Origin: CAVQNQ01 sp963714205
GTDB lineage: Bacteria > Acidobacteriota > Terriglobia > Bryobacterales > Bryobacteraceae
Reading direction: 5' to 3'
DNA length: 64,000 nucleotides
Assembly (NCBI GenBank): GCA_963714205.1
Contig: CAVQNQ010000003.1
Coordinates: 682,001 to 746,000 of the forward strand
The notes under the pieces: generated by a model
The model's input: the letters and a program-made list of their open reading frames with translations, nothing else
Told to the model about the DNA's origin: nothing
Database searches by the model: none
Program-made: the position numbers and the translations under genes
In this document: one piece after another, positions 56,236 to 64,000 of the stretch
Layout of the letters: every line of letters begins with the position of its first letter
How positions within the stretch are numbered: position 1 is the stretch's first letter

Positions 56236-58919
56236 GCAGCAATCACCATGTTCAGTTCTTTCAGCAATGCGGGAAGCTCTTTCTTAAAGGCGTTGTTGGC
56301 GCGGTTCCATCCGCCGTGGCGTGCGAAGACGGGCATGTTGTCGAAGTCCTCTTCGTCGATGCTGAGGTTCTCCTGCAGGTGCGTCCTGATGCGGTCAAGC
56401 CACGCCCCTTGCTCATCCGTGAAGGATCGTCCGCGCGTGAGCGTCGTGAGTGCTTGGTCGACGCGCTCGCTTGCGCTTAACAGTGGGCTGGTGTTGTTCG
56501 CGGCGTGTTTGACCATGCTGATGATGTCCGCCAGCGCTTTCTTGTGCGTTACCTCGTGCGCGCGTTGCAGGTTCTCCACCGTGAATCGCTGGGGCGCGGC
56601 AGCGAGCTTATCGCGCAAATCATGCAAGACGTTCGGGTTCCATTCCTGCGGTCGCTTGAGGAGGATGCTGATCGCATCGATATCCGCCTGGTGTTCTTCG
56701 ACGAAAGTGGTGAAGGCGGTGAGGTAGTCGTCGGGCTTGTACTCTACCCCGTCGTTTCCGCGCACCAGCCACTGGCTACTCACCTCGTCTTGTACGGTGT
56801 GCGCGACGAGGAAGACCTTGGGCTTGCGCTCGTAGTTCAATAGCAGGTCCTGGAACGCTTTGTCCCGCAGGAGTGTCATGGCGTTGCCAAAAGCCTGCTG
56901 CAACACGCCAGGCAAGAGTCGTGCGTATCGTGCCATGTCGCCGTCGGGAACATACCCGGCAAATGCCGCGCGCGCGTTCCCACTCATCTCCTTGTCGATA
57001 CGCTGCAGGCGCTTCACGAGGCAGGTGGTGTTGTACGCTCGGTCCTTGTTCTGCCAGATCGCCTCGATAATCTCGCCAATCGTTCGGGTGGGTGGGACCG
57101 GTGCGTCAGCGGTGATTGCTGTTGATTTCTTGAAGTACTCCAGGAGCGTGCCGTTGAAGCAGTCCACGACGACGAAGTGACTCTTGTCCGTGTACTTTTC
57201 GCCTTTGCGTGTGCCGCGACCGAGCATCTGCTCAAACAAGATGCGACTCTTCACGGGTCGCAGGAACACGATGAACTCCAAATCCGGGATGTCCACGCCC
57301 GTGCTGAGCATATCGACGGTCACAACTATCGACGGTTGCGGTCGGTTCCTGAACTCCCTGATGCGCTGGAGTGGTCGGTCCACGGTGGGGCTCCCGGTGA
57401 TTTTGGCGACGAAGCTTTCGCCGCGACCGAAGATGTCGCGTGCGAGGTCAACGAGCTGGTCAGCGTGCGATGTATGCGGGAGGTCGTTCGTCGCAAAGAT
57501 GAGCGTCTTCGGGAATCGCCCGTAGCGTTCCTCGTGCTCCAGGCAGTACGTCTTGAGCTCTTCAAGGATCTTCTTGTTCGAGTCTGGTGCCGTGATCTCT
57601 CGTTCAATCGTGCTTGTATCGAATTGTCGCTCGTCCTCCAGGACGTCCATGGTCTTGGCGCCGCTCTCGGGGTTCACGAGGCCGACCTCTTCGCCCTCGT
57701 GCAGGAAGACGCCCTTCATGCGTACCCTGCTGTCGATGGTGATGACGTCGTAGTCGACGAGGTACCCGTCGCTTACGGCTTGTCGGTAGTCGTATCGGTA
57801 CACGATGTCTTTGAAGTACGACGTGGTGTGCGCTGCCGGCGTCGCGGTGAGGCCGATCTTGATCGCGTCGAAGTGGTCGAGGACCCGTCGCCAGATCGCA
57901 ACCTCGCTGCTCGTGTACCCTCGGTGGCACTCGTCAGCGACGATCAGGTCAAACGCGTGTACCGGAATGTCGAGTTGCTCGGCGTCATCGTCGATGGTCT
58001 CGTCGCCGAGGCCGAAGACTGCTTGCCCGCCGAAGAGGTTGATGGTCATGCGCTGAATCGTCGATACATACACGAACGCGCTCCCCGGTTTTGGATCGGT
58101 CAGGTACGACTTCGGCAAGACTTTGGGGTCGAACTTCTCCTCAACGTCGTCTTTCTGGAAGCGCTGGCTGTACACCTCGTAGACCTTGTCAAACTTGAGA
58201 CCGGCCTCAGCGTCGAAACTCCCGAACGCGCGTACGGCCTGTGCTGCGAGCGCCCGGCGGTCGACGAGGAACAACACGCGTCGCGCCACACCACTTTTCA
58301 TGAGCCGATAGATCTCATTCACAAGCGTGAACGTCTTCCCGGTCCCGGTTGCCATCGCCACGAGCATGTGCCGTTTGCGTGCAACCAGCGCTTCCTCGAT
58401 GGCCTTGCTCGCCGCTCCCTGGTATGGTCGCAGGCGTGCATTCGCCTGTGGCAAGGACAAGACCGCATCCTCCGCAGCGCCAACGTCACGACCGAGTTGC
58501 TCACGCAAGGCGTCGGGCGTGTGGAAGTGCGCGATCTGGCGCGACCGGTTCCGGTCGTCCCGGACGTCGTGATGCCAGATCACTTCGCCATTCGTCGAGT
58601 ACAGGAAGGGTACGCCGAACTCGCCCCAGGATTCACCCTGGTGCATGCCTCGTGCGTACCGCTCCGCCTGGGACAAGACGTTCTGTGGTCCGAGCGTGAG
58701 CTTCTTCGCCTCAACAATGCCAACGACGCTGGCATCCATGACGAGCGCGTAGTCAGCCGGACCATTGGCCGTCGGGTACTCCTCAACCGCGCAACCTTCA
58801 AGCGCCGAGAGCGGCTTCTCTCGATGTGGCGTAACGCGCCAACCAGCAGCTCGCAGTGCTTTGTCGACGAGCTCTTTGCGCGTCGCCCATTCCGAATCCG
58901 CAGCAGTACGCAACGCCAT
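56232..58919 (-). CDS. hsdR: Type I restriction endonuclease subunit HsdR
   Basis: 895 residues. N-terminal nuclease (ADYALVMDASVVGIVEAKK), then SF2 translocase motifs MATGTGKTFTLVNE, VADECHRGY, GLTATPAAHTTS, TVDMLSTGVDIPDLEF and MLGRGTRKGEKY, and an EcoEI-type C-terminal region that docks the methylase. First gene of hsdR-hsdM-hsdS-fourth gene, all overlapping. A TATA box lies about 40 bases upstream, so the operon uses archaeal transcription. Confidence 0.93.
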   Translation of the reverse strand: MALRTAADSEWATRKELVDKALRAAGWRVTPHREKPLSALEGCAVEEYPTANGPADYALVMDASVVGIVEAKKLTLGPQNVLSQAERYARGMHQGESWGEFGVPFLYSTNGEVIWHHDVRDDRNRSRQIAHFHTPDALREQLGRDVGAAEDAVLSLPQANARLRPYQGAASKAIEEALVARKRHMLVAMATGTGKTFTLVNEIYRLMKSGVARRVLFLVDRRALAAQAVRAFGSFDAEAGLKFDKVYEVYSQRFQKDDVEEKFDPKVLPKSYLTDPKPGSAFVYVSTIQRMTINLFGGQAVFGLGDETIDDDAEQLDIPVHAFDLIVADECHRGYTSSEVAIWRRVLDHFDAIKIGLTATPAAHTTSYFKDIVYRYDYRQAVSDGYLVDYDVITIDSRVRMKGVFLHEGEEVGLVNPESGAKTMDVLEDERQFDTSTIEREITAPDSNKKILEELKTYCLEHEERYGRFPKTLIFATNDLPHTSHADQLVDLARDIFGRGESFVAKITGSPTVDRPLQRIREFRNRPQPSIVVTVDMLSTGVDIPDLEFIVFLRPVKSRILFEQMLGRGTRKGEKYTDKSHFVVVDCFNGTLLEYFKKSTAITADAPVPPTRTIGEIIEAIWQNKDRAYNTTCLVKRLQRIDKEMSGNARAAFAGYVPDGDMARYARLLPGVLQQAFGNAMTLLRDKAFQDLLLNYERKPKVFLVAHTVQDEVSSQWLVRGNDGVEYKPDDYLTAFTTFVEEHQADIDAISILLKRPQEWNPNVLHDLRDKLAAAPQRFTVENLQRAHEVTHKKALADIISMVKHAANNTSPLLSASERVDQALTTLTRGRSFTDEQGAWLDRIRTHLQENLSIDEEDFDNMPVFARHGGWNRANNAFKKELPALLKELNMVIAA

Positions 58920-58957
58920 GGTGCCCGTCCTTCAAGAACAAGAGAGGGATGTCCTAG

Positions 58958-58966
58958 TTTAAAAAG
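58958..58966 (-). promoter_or_regulatory. Archaeal TATA box for the hsd operon
   Basis: Minus-strand CTTTTTAAA sits 39-47 bases before the hsdR ATG. No bacterial -35/-10 pair is seen there. Confidence 0.6.
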
Positions 58967-59226
58967 CAAGTATATCGCCTGGCAGCACAGGGCGCATTGT
59001 GTCGACGCGCCAACCAAGCCTAACACCAACCCCCCAAAAAGAGCGCGCGTCCTTCATGAGCGCGTCCTCGCTATTTGCGTCCAACAAACCAGACCGGGGG
59101 GTAACCACAGGAGTGAGGTCCTTGGGGTGAGCAGCGTGTTCTTGACCGGGTGCACCAAAAACGAAGCGAAAATCACTTAAATCCGTCACGCTCACAACAG
59201 GCGAAAGAGGGGGCGTGGTTCCCGTA

Positions 59227-59325
59227 ATGACAAAACAAGGAATGACCAAGGAGCAGACCATGATGGTCATGACCGTCGTGCTCATCGCCCTGTTCTTCCT
59301 GGTGCTCTGGCTCGCGTACCGGTAA
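59227..59325 (+). CDS. Single-TM small protein
   Basis: 32 residues: MTKQGMTKEQTMMVMTVVLI then ALFFLVLWLAYR. One membrane helix, cytoplasmic N-terminus likely. TTAAAT about 45-50 bases upstream may be a TATA box. Function unknown. Confidence 0.5.
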   Translation: MTKQGMTKEQTMMVMTVVLIALFFLVLWLAYR

Positions 59326-59456
59326 GGGAAGTGCTTTCTCGATCTTCACTCTGTTTGGCGTCCCCGCGACGCTTTGGGTGCCCGGATTGCTCTGGACACG
59401 CATTCCTGTAACGCCGGGAGTCATCAGGTCTGGTACGACTCCCCTTCTGGGCGCGT

Positions 59457-59774
59457 TCAGGCTGACGCGACGTGGTACGCGCTGCTACCGTCCTCGCGCG
59501 TGAACCGCTGGACCACTATCACGAGCTTCTTGCGGAGGGTACCGCTGATGAAGCCGCGCACGCTGTGTGCTTGCCATCCCGTGGCGCTCATCAGTTGGTC
59601 GAGTGTTGCTCCCTCCTCGCGCTTTAGGAGCGCGAGCACGGTGTCTTTCTTCGTGGCAGGACCGGGTTGTTGTTTCGTCGGAGCTGTCGGGGTCGTTGCT
59701 GCGCGTGCTGTGCTGGGTTTTGCCTTGTGGGTCGTCGCTTTCCTTTTTGCGGTCGCCTTGGTCTTCTTGGTCAT
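59457..59774 (-). CDS. DUF3489 domain protein
   Basis: 105 residues. A Lys/Thr/Ala-rich basic tail (first 40 residues) precedes an intact DUF3489 domain (TVLALLKREEGATLDQLMSA, TGWQAHSVRGFISGTLRKKL, REDGSSAYHV), a winged-helix-like module mainly known from proteobacterial and phage genomes. Finding it in the archaeal block suggests transfer from bacteria. It holds exactly the domain that the truncated family member at 29789-30517 has lost. Confidence 0.78.
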   Translation of the reverse strand: MTKKTKATAKRKATTHKAKPSTARAATTPTAPTKQQPGPATKKDTVLALLKREEGATLDQLMSATGWQAHSVRGFISGTLRKKLVIVVQRFTREDGSSAYHVASA

Positions 59775-59988
59775 GTTGTTCTCGGGGCTCCTTTTTCCTG
59801 GTTGTTGAATTCTTCGCTTGGTTTCTGGTCGGTGCGCAAGTACTTTCTTGGGAAGAAGAAAAGAAAGGACGTCCGGCAGTTTAATATACGAGCTTTGCGC
59901 TTCTGGCGGTCAAGCTCGTGGCGGTGCTATAGGAGGTTTCGTTCGACACCCATTGTTGGAGCGGTTCCCATTCACACTACGGCATTGG

Positions 59989-60195
59989 TCACGAGCCCTC
60001 TCTTTCGATGAACTCGTCGATGGTTCGCTGCACGGAACCGCCGGGCTCTTTTTCCTGGATGGCGTAGCCGAGTGGCTCCTGCCCGGCGTACACGTACAGG
60101 GTGTTCCCCCGGACGCGCGCGTAGAGGTCGTTGTTCGTTGTCCTGCCCAGTGGCAGGCGGTACTCGTTGTTGTGGTGGTATTCCATTGGTGTCAA
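59989..60195 (-). CDS. Small hypothetical protein
   Basis: 68 residues (or 65 from the second Met), MTPMEYHHNNEYRLPLGRTT..., ending QRTIDEFIEREGS. A small beta-rich protein with a repeated Y-x-V pattern (NTLYVYAGQEPLGYAI). No family recognised. Confidence 0.5.
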   Translation of the reverse strand: MTPMEYHHNNEYRLPLGRTTNNDLYARVRGNTLYVYAGQEPLGYAIQEKEPGGSVQRTIDEFIEREGS

Positions 60196-60327
60196 TCACC
60201 CCCCGGTGCTTGTTACCACCAGGTAGTGAGTACAAGTATTTGTTTGGCGCGTGACAGAACAACGAATTAATTTCTATATGGACAGCATTGTTGCTGTTCG
60301 GCACGACTCCGCCAGAAGGACCAAACA

Positions 60328-60335
60328 CTTATAAG
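60328..60335 (+). promoter_or_regulatory. Archaeal TATA box
   Basis: CTTATAAG lies 24-31 bases before the ATG at 60359, the spacing of a leaderless archaeal transcript. Confidence 0.65.
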
Positions 60336-60358
60336 AAACCGTGATAACTCACTACTGC

Positions 60359-60601
60359 ATGCCAATCGTGACCATTCATGACCAACCAGGTACGCCACCC
60401 CGGTGCGGGCCAGCCCGATCCTGCAACGCAATGACCGATGACGCGGCCACGTGCCAACTCCCCGAGGGTCACCAGTGCATGCACCGGCACTCTGCCGAGG
60501 ACGGCGAGTACCGCTGGCGGAACAACAGCGCGAGCATACCGTACGGCAGGCATGCCTGTGATGCTTGCCCGCACGACGAATCCTGTCCGCACCGATTCTA
60601 G
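60359..60601 (+). CDS. Small Cys/His-rich protein
   Basis: 80 residues, MPIVTIHDQPGTPPRCGPAR..., with seven Cys and many His (CQLPEGHQCMHRHS, HACDACPHDESCPHRF), suggesting one or two metal-binding sites. A well-placed TATA box supports the start. Function unknown. Confidence 0.55.
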   Translation: MPIVTIHDQPGTPPRCGPARSCNAMTDDAATCQLPEGHQCMHRHSAEDGEYRWRNNSASIPYGRHACDACPHDESCPHRF

Positions 60602-60690
60602 GCACAATGGCTCAGACGTTCTTTCTGCTGGACTTACTCTTTGTTCTGGGGGATTGTTCTTGTTGAAGAAAGGATGCCAACCATCAAGTC

Positions 60691-61332
60691 ATGAAGCGAA
60701 TCCTGATCATCACCATCGCGCTCGGTCTCACCGTCCTGGTCGGGCGCGCAGTCTTTACGCCGAGCGTGCGCGCTCAGTCCGTCGAGCGCGCGGAGCGTGA
60801 CCTCACGAGCACCGAGCAGGGACTCCGTGAGGCGGCAAGCACGACCAACCGCGACGCCAAGGCATTACAAGAACACCTCGCGACGAGCGACGCCCAGAAC
60901 GACACCTTGCAAGGCGACGTCAAGGAGTTCCTCAAGACCACCAAGCGCCTCGCCGCACTCCGTGACGAACTACGACAGGACATCAATGAGCTTGACGCCG
61001 CAACGAACCGCACCATCGCACAGTTCGACCAAGAGCGCGACATGATCACTGACCCCGTCACCAAAAACGCCATGACCGCCCTGCGAACAACAGCACGCCA
61101 AGAAGCCAACGACCGACGCAACGACGCACGAGCAGCCCTATCCCAGCTCGACCGCGTGCTGCGTCAGGGCAATGACGTCGCCCACGCCGCCAAGTGCGTC
61201 ATGCTCGCCGACGAACTCCACACGAGCACAGCAAGAATCGACGACGAACGACGACGCGCCACCGAAGAAGCCAACAGCTACACCACCATGACCAACGACC
61301 TCCTCACCAAGCTCACCACGACACCAGAATAA
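60691..61332 (+). CDS. Secreted or membrane-anchored coiled-coil protein
   Basis: 213 residues. N-terminal signal or anchor (MKRILIITIALGLTVLVGRA) and then an almost entirely helical, heptad-patterned body (VERAERDLTSTEQGLREAAS, LAALRDELRQDINELDAATN, ALSQLDRVLRQGNDVAHAAK). Likely an exported structural protein. No family recognised; sequence style matches small exported archaeal proteins. Confidence 0.6.
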   Translation: MKRILIITIALGLTVLVGRAVFTPSVRAQSVERAERDLTSTEQGLREAASTTNRDAKALQEHLATSDAQNDTLQGDVKEFLKTTKRLAALRDELRQDINELDAATNRTIAQFDQERDMITDPVTKNAMTALRTTARQEANDRRNDARAALSQLDRVLRQGNDVAHAAKCVMLADELHTSTARIDDERRRATEEANSYTTMTNDLLTKLTTTPE

Positions 61333-61483
61333 GGAGGGAGCGACGACGAGAGCCACAATACGACTCTACAGTCCCCCAAGGAGAATCAATGCTCGCTTCG
61401 GGGATGTCTTCTGGTAACGCCGAAGCCCCCCGCCGACGGGACTGGCGGGGGTTCGCTCGTCGATTGTCACGCAGTGCAGCAAC

Positions 61484-61493
61484 GCATAAATAC
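61484..61493 (+). promoter_or_regulatory. Archaeal TATA box for the first Tfx operon
   Basis: GCATAAATAC is centred about 27 bases before the ATG at 61516, as for a leaderless transcript. Confidence 0.6.
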
Positions 61494-61515
61494 TCCGTTG
61501 CACGTGACACGCCCG

Positions 61516-61647
61516 ATGGGTGTTACAGTCATGCGCCTCTCGCGTCACGCCGCCCCCCGCACTTCCACCATGAAACACGCCTGCCGCAGCACCCAAGTGA
61601 CGAACAATCCGCACCATCACGACGGCACCAGGGTGGTGCGCCCATGA
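61516..61647 (+). CDS. Short leader-coded protein coupled to Tfx gene 1
   Basis: 43 residues, MGVTVMRLSRHAAPRTSTMK..., with a His-rich C-terminal half. The ATG sits where a leaderless transcript from the TATA box would begin, and the stop overlaps the Tfx ATG by four bases (ATGA). It may be a real peptide or a leader frame controlling Tfx translation. Confidence 0.45.
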   Translation: MGVTVMRLSRHAAPRTSTMKHACRSTQVTNNPHHHDGTRVVRP

Positions 61648-61865
61648 TTACTGATCGCGAACGCTCAATCTTGGAGCGGCGGGCGCGCGGCGACACGCAA
61701 GCAGAAGTCGCCACGGCACTCAACATCTCCCAGTCCGTCGTGTGCCGAGTAGAACGACGAGCGTACAAGAAACTTCTCGACGCGCAAGCAGTCATCAACA
61801 CCATGAAGGAACTCAACGTGGACGTGACACCGCGCACCAAGCGCGGCTATACACCCAAGCGATAG
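61644..61865 (+). CDS. Tfx-family transcriptional regulator, copy 1
   Basis: 73 residues. MITDRERSILERRARGDTQA, EVATALNISQSVVCRVERRA and KKLLDAQAVINTMKEL fit the Tfx family, a small archaeal helix-turn-helix group with a sigma-factor-like recognition helix. Residues 18-45 form the HTH. It is probably a local repressor or activator. Tfx proteins are a marker of Archaea. Confidence 0.8.
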   Translation: MITDRERSILERRARGDTQAEVATALNISQSVVCRVERRAYKKLLDAQAVINTMKELNVDVTPRTKRGYTPKR

Positions 61866-62019
61866 ACGCGCAACCCCCCACTCGACGGCAAAACGACTCT
61901 AGCCCGGAACAAGAAAACACCCGCGAGATAACCGATAGTGGTTATGTAACTCCTATGGTTGATAGTCGTTCAATGCTTCAAATAGTGAACAGTCGTTACA
62001 TAGCCCCTTTCTGGGAAGG

Positions 62020-62027
62020 TTTTTAAA
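62020..62027 (+). promoter_or_regulatory. Archaeal TATA box for Tfx gene 2
   Basis: TTTTTAAA lies 31-38 bases before the ATG at 62058. Repeats of GTTACAT and GTTATGTAAC-like sequence at 61938-62001 could be operator sites. Confidence 0.65.
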
Positions 62028-62057
62028 CCCCGCGTGTCAGGAACTCCCTGTTGCAGC

Positions 62058-62291
62058 ATGTTCACGCAGAAGGAGTTCGAGGTCCTCTCCCGTCGAGCGC
62101 GCGGGGAAACCCAAGCCGTCATCGCGCAAGCACTGGGGGTCACCCAGCCCGCGGTGAGCAAGCTGGAGCGCAACGCGCAGCGAAAAGTCCTCGACGCACA
62201 AGCAACCCTTGCGCTCGCACAAAAGACCGGCGCCACCATCAAGGATGATGCAACCGGGCGCCACGTCAAGTACCGGGGTGAGGACCGATGA
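62058..62291 (+). CDS. Tfx-family transcriptional regulator, copy 2
   Basis: 77 residues. MFTQKEFEVLSRRARGETQA, VIAQALGVTQPAVSKLERNA and RKVLDAQATLALAQKTG place it in the Tfx family, closer to the canonical type than copy 1. Its TGA overlaps the ATG of the surface-protein gene, so it may control the same operon. Confidence 0.85.
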   Translation: MFTQKEFEVLSRRARGETQAVIAQALGVTQPAVSKLERNAQRKVLDAQATLALAQKTGATIKDDATGRHVKYRGEDR

Positions 62292-63949
62292 CGCCGGCCG
62301 AGCAGCGACAGCGCGCCTTCCAAGCACTCCAGAGTGGTCGCATCACGAAGGCAGAGTACGACGCGTTCATCGTCCACCTCGACCAGACCACGAAGCAGGA
62401 ATCGACCGTGCCATCCCGCCATGCGTGGCAGCCGTTCATCATCGGCATCATCACCATGCTGCTCATCGGCGGCGCGTGGTTCCTGCACGGTGGCATGACG
62501 GGGTTTGTCACGTTCAACCCCACCACGAACCAGGACATCGTGATCAACCAGACCATCACCGGACTCAACGTCACCGGAATACTCATTGGCGAGGGGAACG
62601 CGACCATCATGCTTGACACGACTAACGGCAGCTTGGTCATCGCGACCGTCACGAGCGACCCCGGCTTCCCACGCACCGACAAAGCAAGCTACCAGCCCGG
62701 CGAGAACGTGAGCATTGAGCACCTCCCGGCGACATCCACGGTGTACTTCGACGACGGGGCCACAAGCACCATCCTCAACCTGCCCTTCACGGCGACCACC
62801 AACGGCACGTTGCTCGTTGTGACGACCACGGGCACGTTCCACCTCCCCCTCATCATCGGGAACGCCCAGCGGATGACCACGTTCACGAGCCAGTGCGACC
62901 AGACCTGCACCATGACCCCCACGAACGGCACGATCAGGATCGTCACGGATGAGGGCGTGAGCGTCAACCTCACGCGCATCGACCTGGCGACGCTTGCGCC
63001 CAACCAACCACCCGTTGTCACCACACCATTCCTGCCGTTGACCATCAACGCGACGACCACGATCAACTTGAGCGAGCACGTTACTGACCATGACGGTGAC
63101 ACCGTATACTACACCGTCGGGACGAGCGACCTCGTGAACGCGACGATCACGAACGACCAGCTCACGCTATTCCCATTGCAGTCCGGGAACGGCACGATCA
63201 TGGTGTACGCAAGCGACCTCAAGGATGACCTCGTCCCCATCACGATCACGCTGAGCATCCCACCAGGAGCGATGAGTACAGCGCCAAACACCACGACTGC
63301 ACCCAACACCACCACGGCTGCGAACGCCACGAGCACCGCGAACATCACGATTGCGCCCAACACCACGACCGACAACATGACGCTCACGAGTGGCAACGGA
63401 ACGATTCCGCCCAACACCACGACCAACGACACGCTTACGTCCAACACGACGATTCCGCTCAACAACACCGACGTGAACGGAACCGACAACACGCCGCCAC
63501 TCAACGTCATGAGTACCGACTGCACAAGCTCGAACCCGAACCTGCGCAGTCCTGACTGCTTGCTTGCGAACGTCACTACTTACTTCCCTGACCAGGCGAT
63601 CACGTGGAACAACTTGGACCGCATGGTCGTGGCGCGCTTCACGGTGATCGGGAATCTTCACGTGCGTGGGACGCTGCACGAGCACGCCTCGGGAGTGCCG
63701 GGACCGCGTGACTTCACGATCGGCTACCAGGACCAAGACGGGAGCACGATCAGCACGATCTGGGTGGACTCTGCCACTGGTGATTTGTACCTGCGCGGCA
63801 ATCTTCATGAGGAGACGTTGGCGATGCAGCCGCCGCCTGGAGCGTATGATCTCATGACGAAGCGTGGCATTTACCTCGCGTACGCTGACACGACGACCGG
63901 TGACTTGTACTTGCGCGGCGATTTGCTCACGGGGAGGACGATTACATGA
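62288..63949 (+). CDS. Membrane-anchored, sequon-rich surface protein with SHOCT-like N-terminus
   Basis: 553 residues. A short cytoplasmic SHOCT-like helix pair (FQALQSGRITKAEYDAFIVH) is followed by one membrane helix (FIIGIITMLLIGGAWFL). The long outer region starts with beta-rich domains and a cadherin/Ig-like segment (INLSEHVTDHDGDTVYYTVG). A low-complexity stretch of NTT repeats at about 335-400 probably carries dense N-glycans. The end has two tandem motifs (SATGDLYLRGNLHEE, TTTGDLYLRGDLLTG). Dozens of N-X-S/T sites indicate archaeal glycosylation. It could be an S-layer-associated or adhesion protein. Confidence 0.7.
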   Translation: MTPAEQRQRAFQALQSGRITKAEYDAFIVHLDQTTKQESTVPSRHAWQPFIIGIITMLLIGGAWFLHGGMTGFVTFNPTTNQDIVINQTITGLNVTGILIGEGNATIMLDTTNGSLVIATVTSDPGFPRTDKASYQPGENVSIEHLPATSTVYFDDGATSTILNLPFTATTNGTLLVVTTTGTFHLPLIIGNAQRMTTFTSQCDQTCTMTPTNGTIRIVTDEGVSVNLTRIDLATLAPNQPPVVTTPFLPLTINATTTINLSEHVTDHDGDTVYYTVGTSDLVNATITNDQLTLFPLQSGNGTIMVYASDLKDDLVPITITLSIPPGAMSTAPNTTTAPNTTTAANATSTANITIAPNTTTDNMTLTSGNGTIPPNTTTNDTLTSNTTIPLNNTDVNGTDNTPPLNVMSTDCTSSNPNLRSPDCLLANVTTYFPDQAITWNNLDRMVVARFTVIGNLHVRGTLHEHASGVPGPRDFTIGYQDQDGSTISTIWVDSATGDLYLRGNLHEETLAMQPPPGAYDLMTKRGIYLAYADTTTGDLYLRGDLLTGRTIT

Positions 63950-64000
63950 CCGCCAAGGCACTCGTCCGGCTCGTCCTGCTCGCGAGCATCACCCTCCTTG
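63946..64000 (+). CDS. Secreted protein, N-terminal fragment
   Basis: The ATG overlaps the stop of the preceding surface-protein gene. The 18 visible residues (MTAKALVRLVLLASITLL) form a signal peptide; the rest lies outside the window. Probably another surface component of the same operon. Confidence 0.6.
   Translation, partial: MTAKALVRLVLLASITLL

Noticed and set aside
58959..59285. Minus-strand frame of 108 codons upstream of hsdR
   Set aside because: It is antisense to a convincing small membrane protein, ends at the hsdR TATA box and has no recognisable domain; kept as unlikely.

Overview
The window joins two blocks that do not look like one genome. Positions 1 to about 31.6 kb read as a GC-rich acidobacterium of the Solibacter/Bryobacter type. 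The evidence is very large TonB-dependent receptors with an N-terminal carboxypeptidase-regulatory-like domain, a surface protein with the Solibacter-type C-terminal domain (TIGR03437), VCBS/UnbV-ASPIC proteins, many Tat-exported enzymes, Shine-Dalgarno-led genes and clear sigma-70 promoters (TTGACC-17-TATAAT before the large receptor). From about 32.1 kb to the end the block reads as archaeal, probably DPANN-like or euryarchaeal, lineage not resolved. It has two Tfx-family regulators, TATA-box promoters 23 to 43 nt upstream of starts (several leaderless), sequon-rich surface proteins, and a C- and A-rich coding strand with CAA for Gln and CTC for Leu. The switch lies between about 31.6 and 32.1 kb and is more likely an assembly join than a natural transfer.

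Bacterial block. 1-2.1 kb: end of an outer-membrane receptor with a terminator. 2.2-9.9 kb: three tandem GH51 arabinofuranosidase paralogues with a DUF362 gene between the first two; copies 1 and 3 are almost identical from about 2.5 kb to the stop, and copy 3 has a one-base frameshift. 10-12.5 kb: a secreted VCBS/UnbV protein and a TPR protein, translationally coupled. 13-17.7 kb: two GH43-like glycosidases, then a Tat-signal enolase-superfamily dehydratase and a Tat-signal DHDPS-family aldolase. Together these suggest use of arabinan- or arabinoxylan-type polymers and sugar acids. 18-24.2 kb (minus strand): a second DUF362 protein, a secreted metallo-beta-lactamase-fold protein, and a 1204-residue TonB receptor. 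25.3-31.6 kb: a TIGR03437 protein, an NTF2-like gene, and a mobile-element-like group (small hypotheticals, HTH protein, truncated DUF3489-family and DUF2924 genes, UDG-like protein).

Archaeal block. 32-33.6 kb: two B-box-like zinc-finger membrane proteins and a DUF2085 protein. 34-59 kb is a dense defence island. It holds a RecD-like helicase fused to a PD-(D/E)XK domain, an ArdC-type operon plus a decayed ArdC copy, a duplicated structured element of about 123 bp, and a four-gene operon (small coupled protein, QueC-like protein, XRE-ImmA/IrrE, PIN). It continues with a DUF3820-J-domain protein with an SSB-like acidic tail, a Gabija-type gajA-gajB pair, and a complete type I restriction-modification operon with an unusual fourth gene. 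59-64 kb: small proteins, two Tfx regulators and an N-glycosylation-rich membrane-anchored surface protein.

At least six otherwise intact genes carry apparent single-base frameshifts, in both blocks (about 9240, 18990, 28050, 36370, 37845 and 44090). Indel sequencing error is likely, so broken genes here should be read with caution. The strongest candidate for something undescribed is the QueC-like/XRE-ImmA/PIN operon with the structured element upstream of it.
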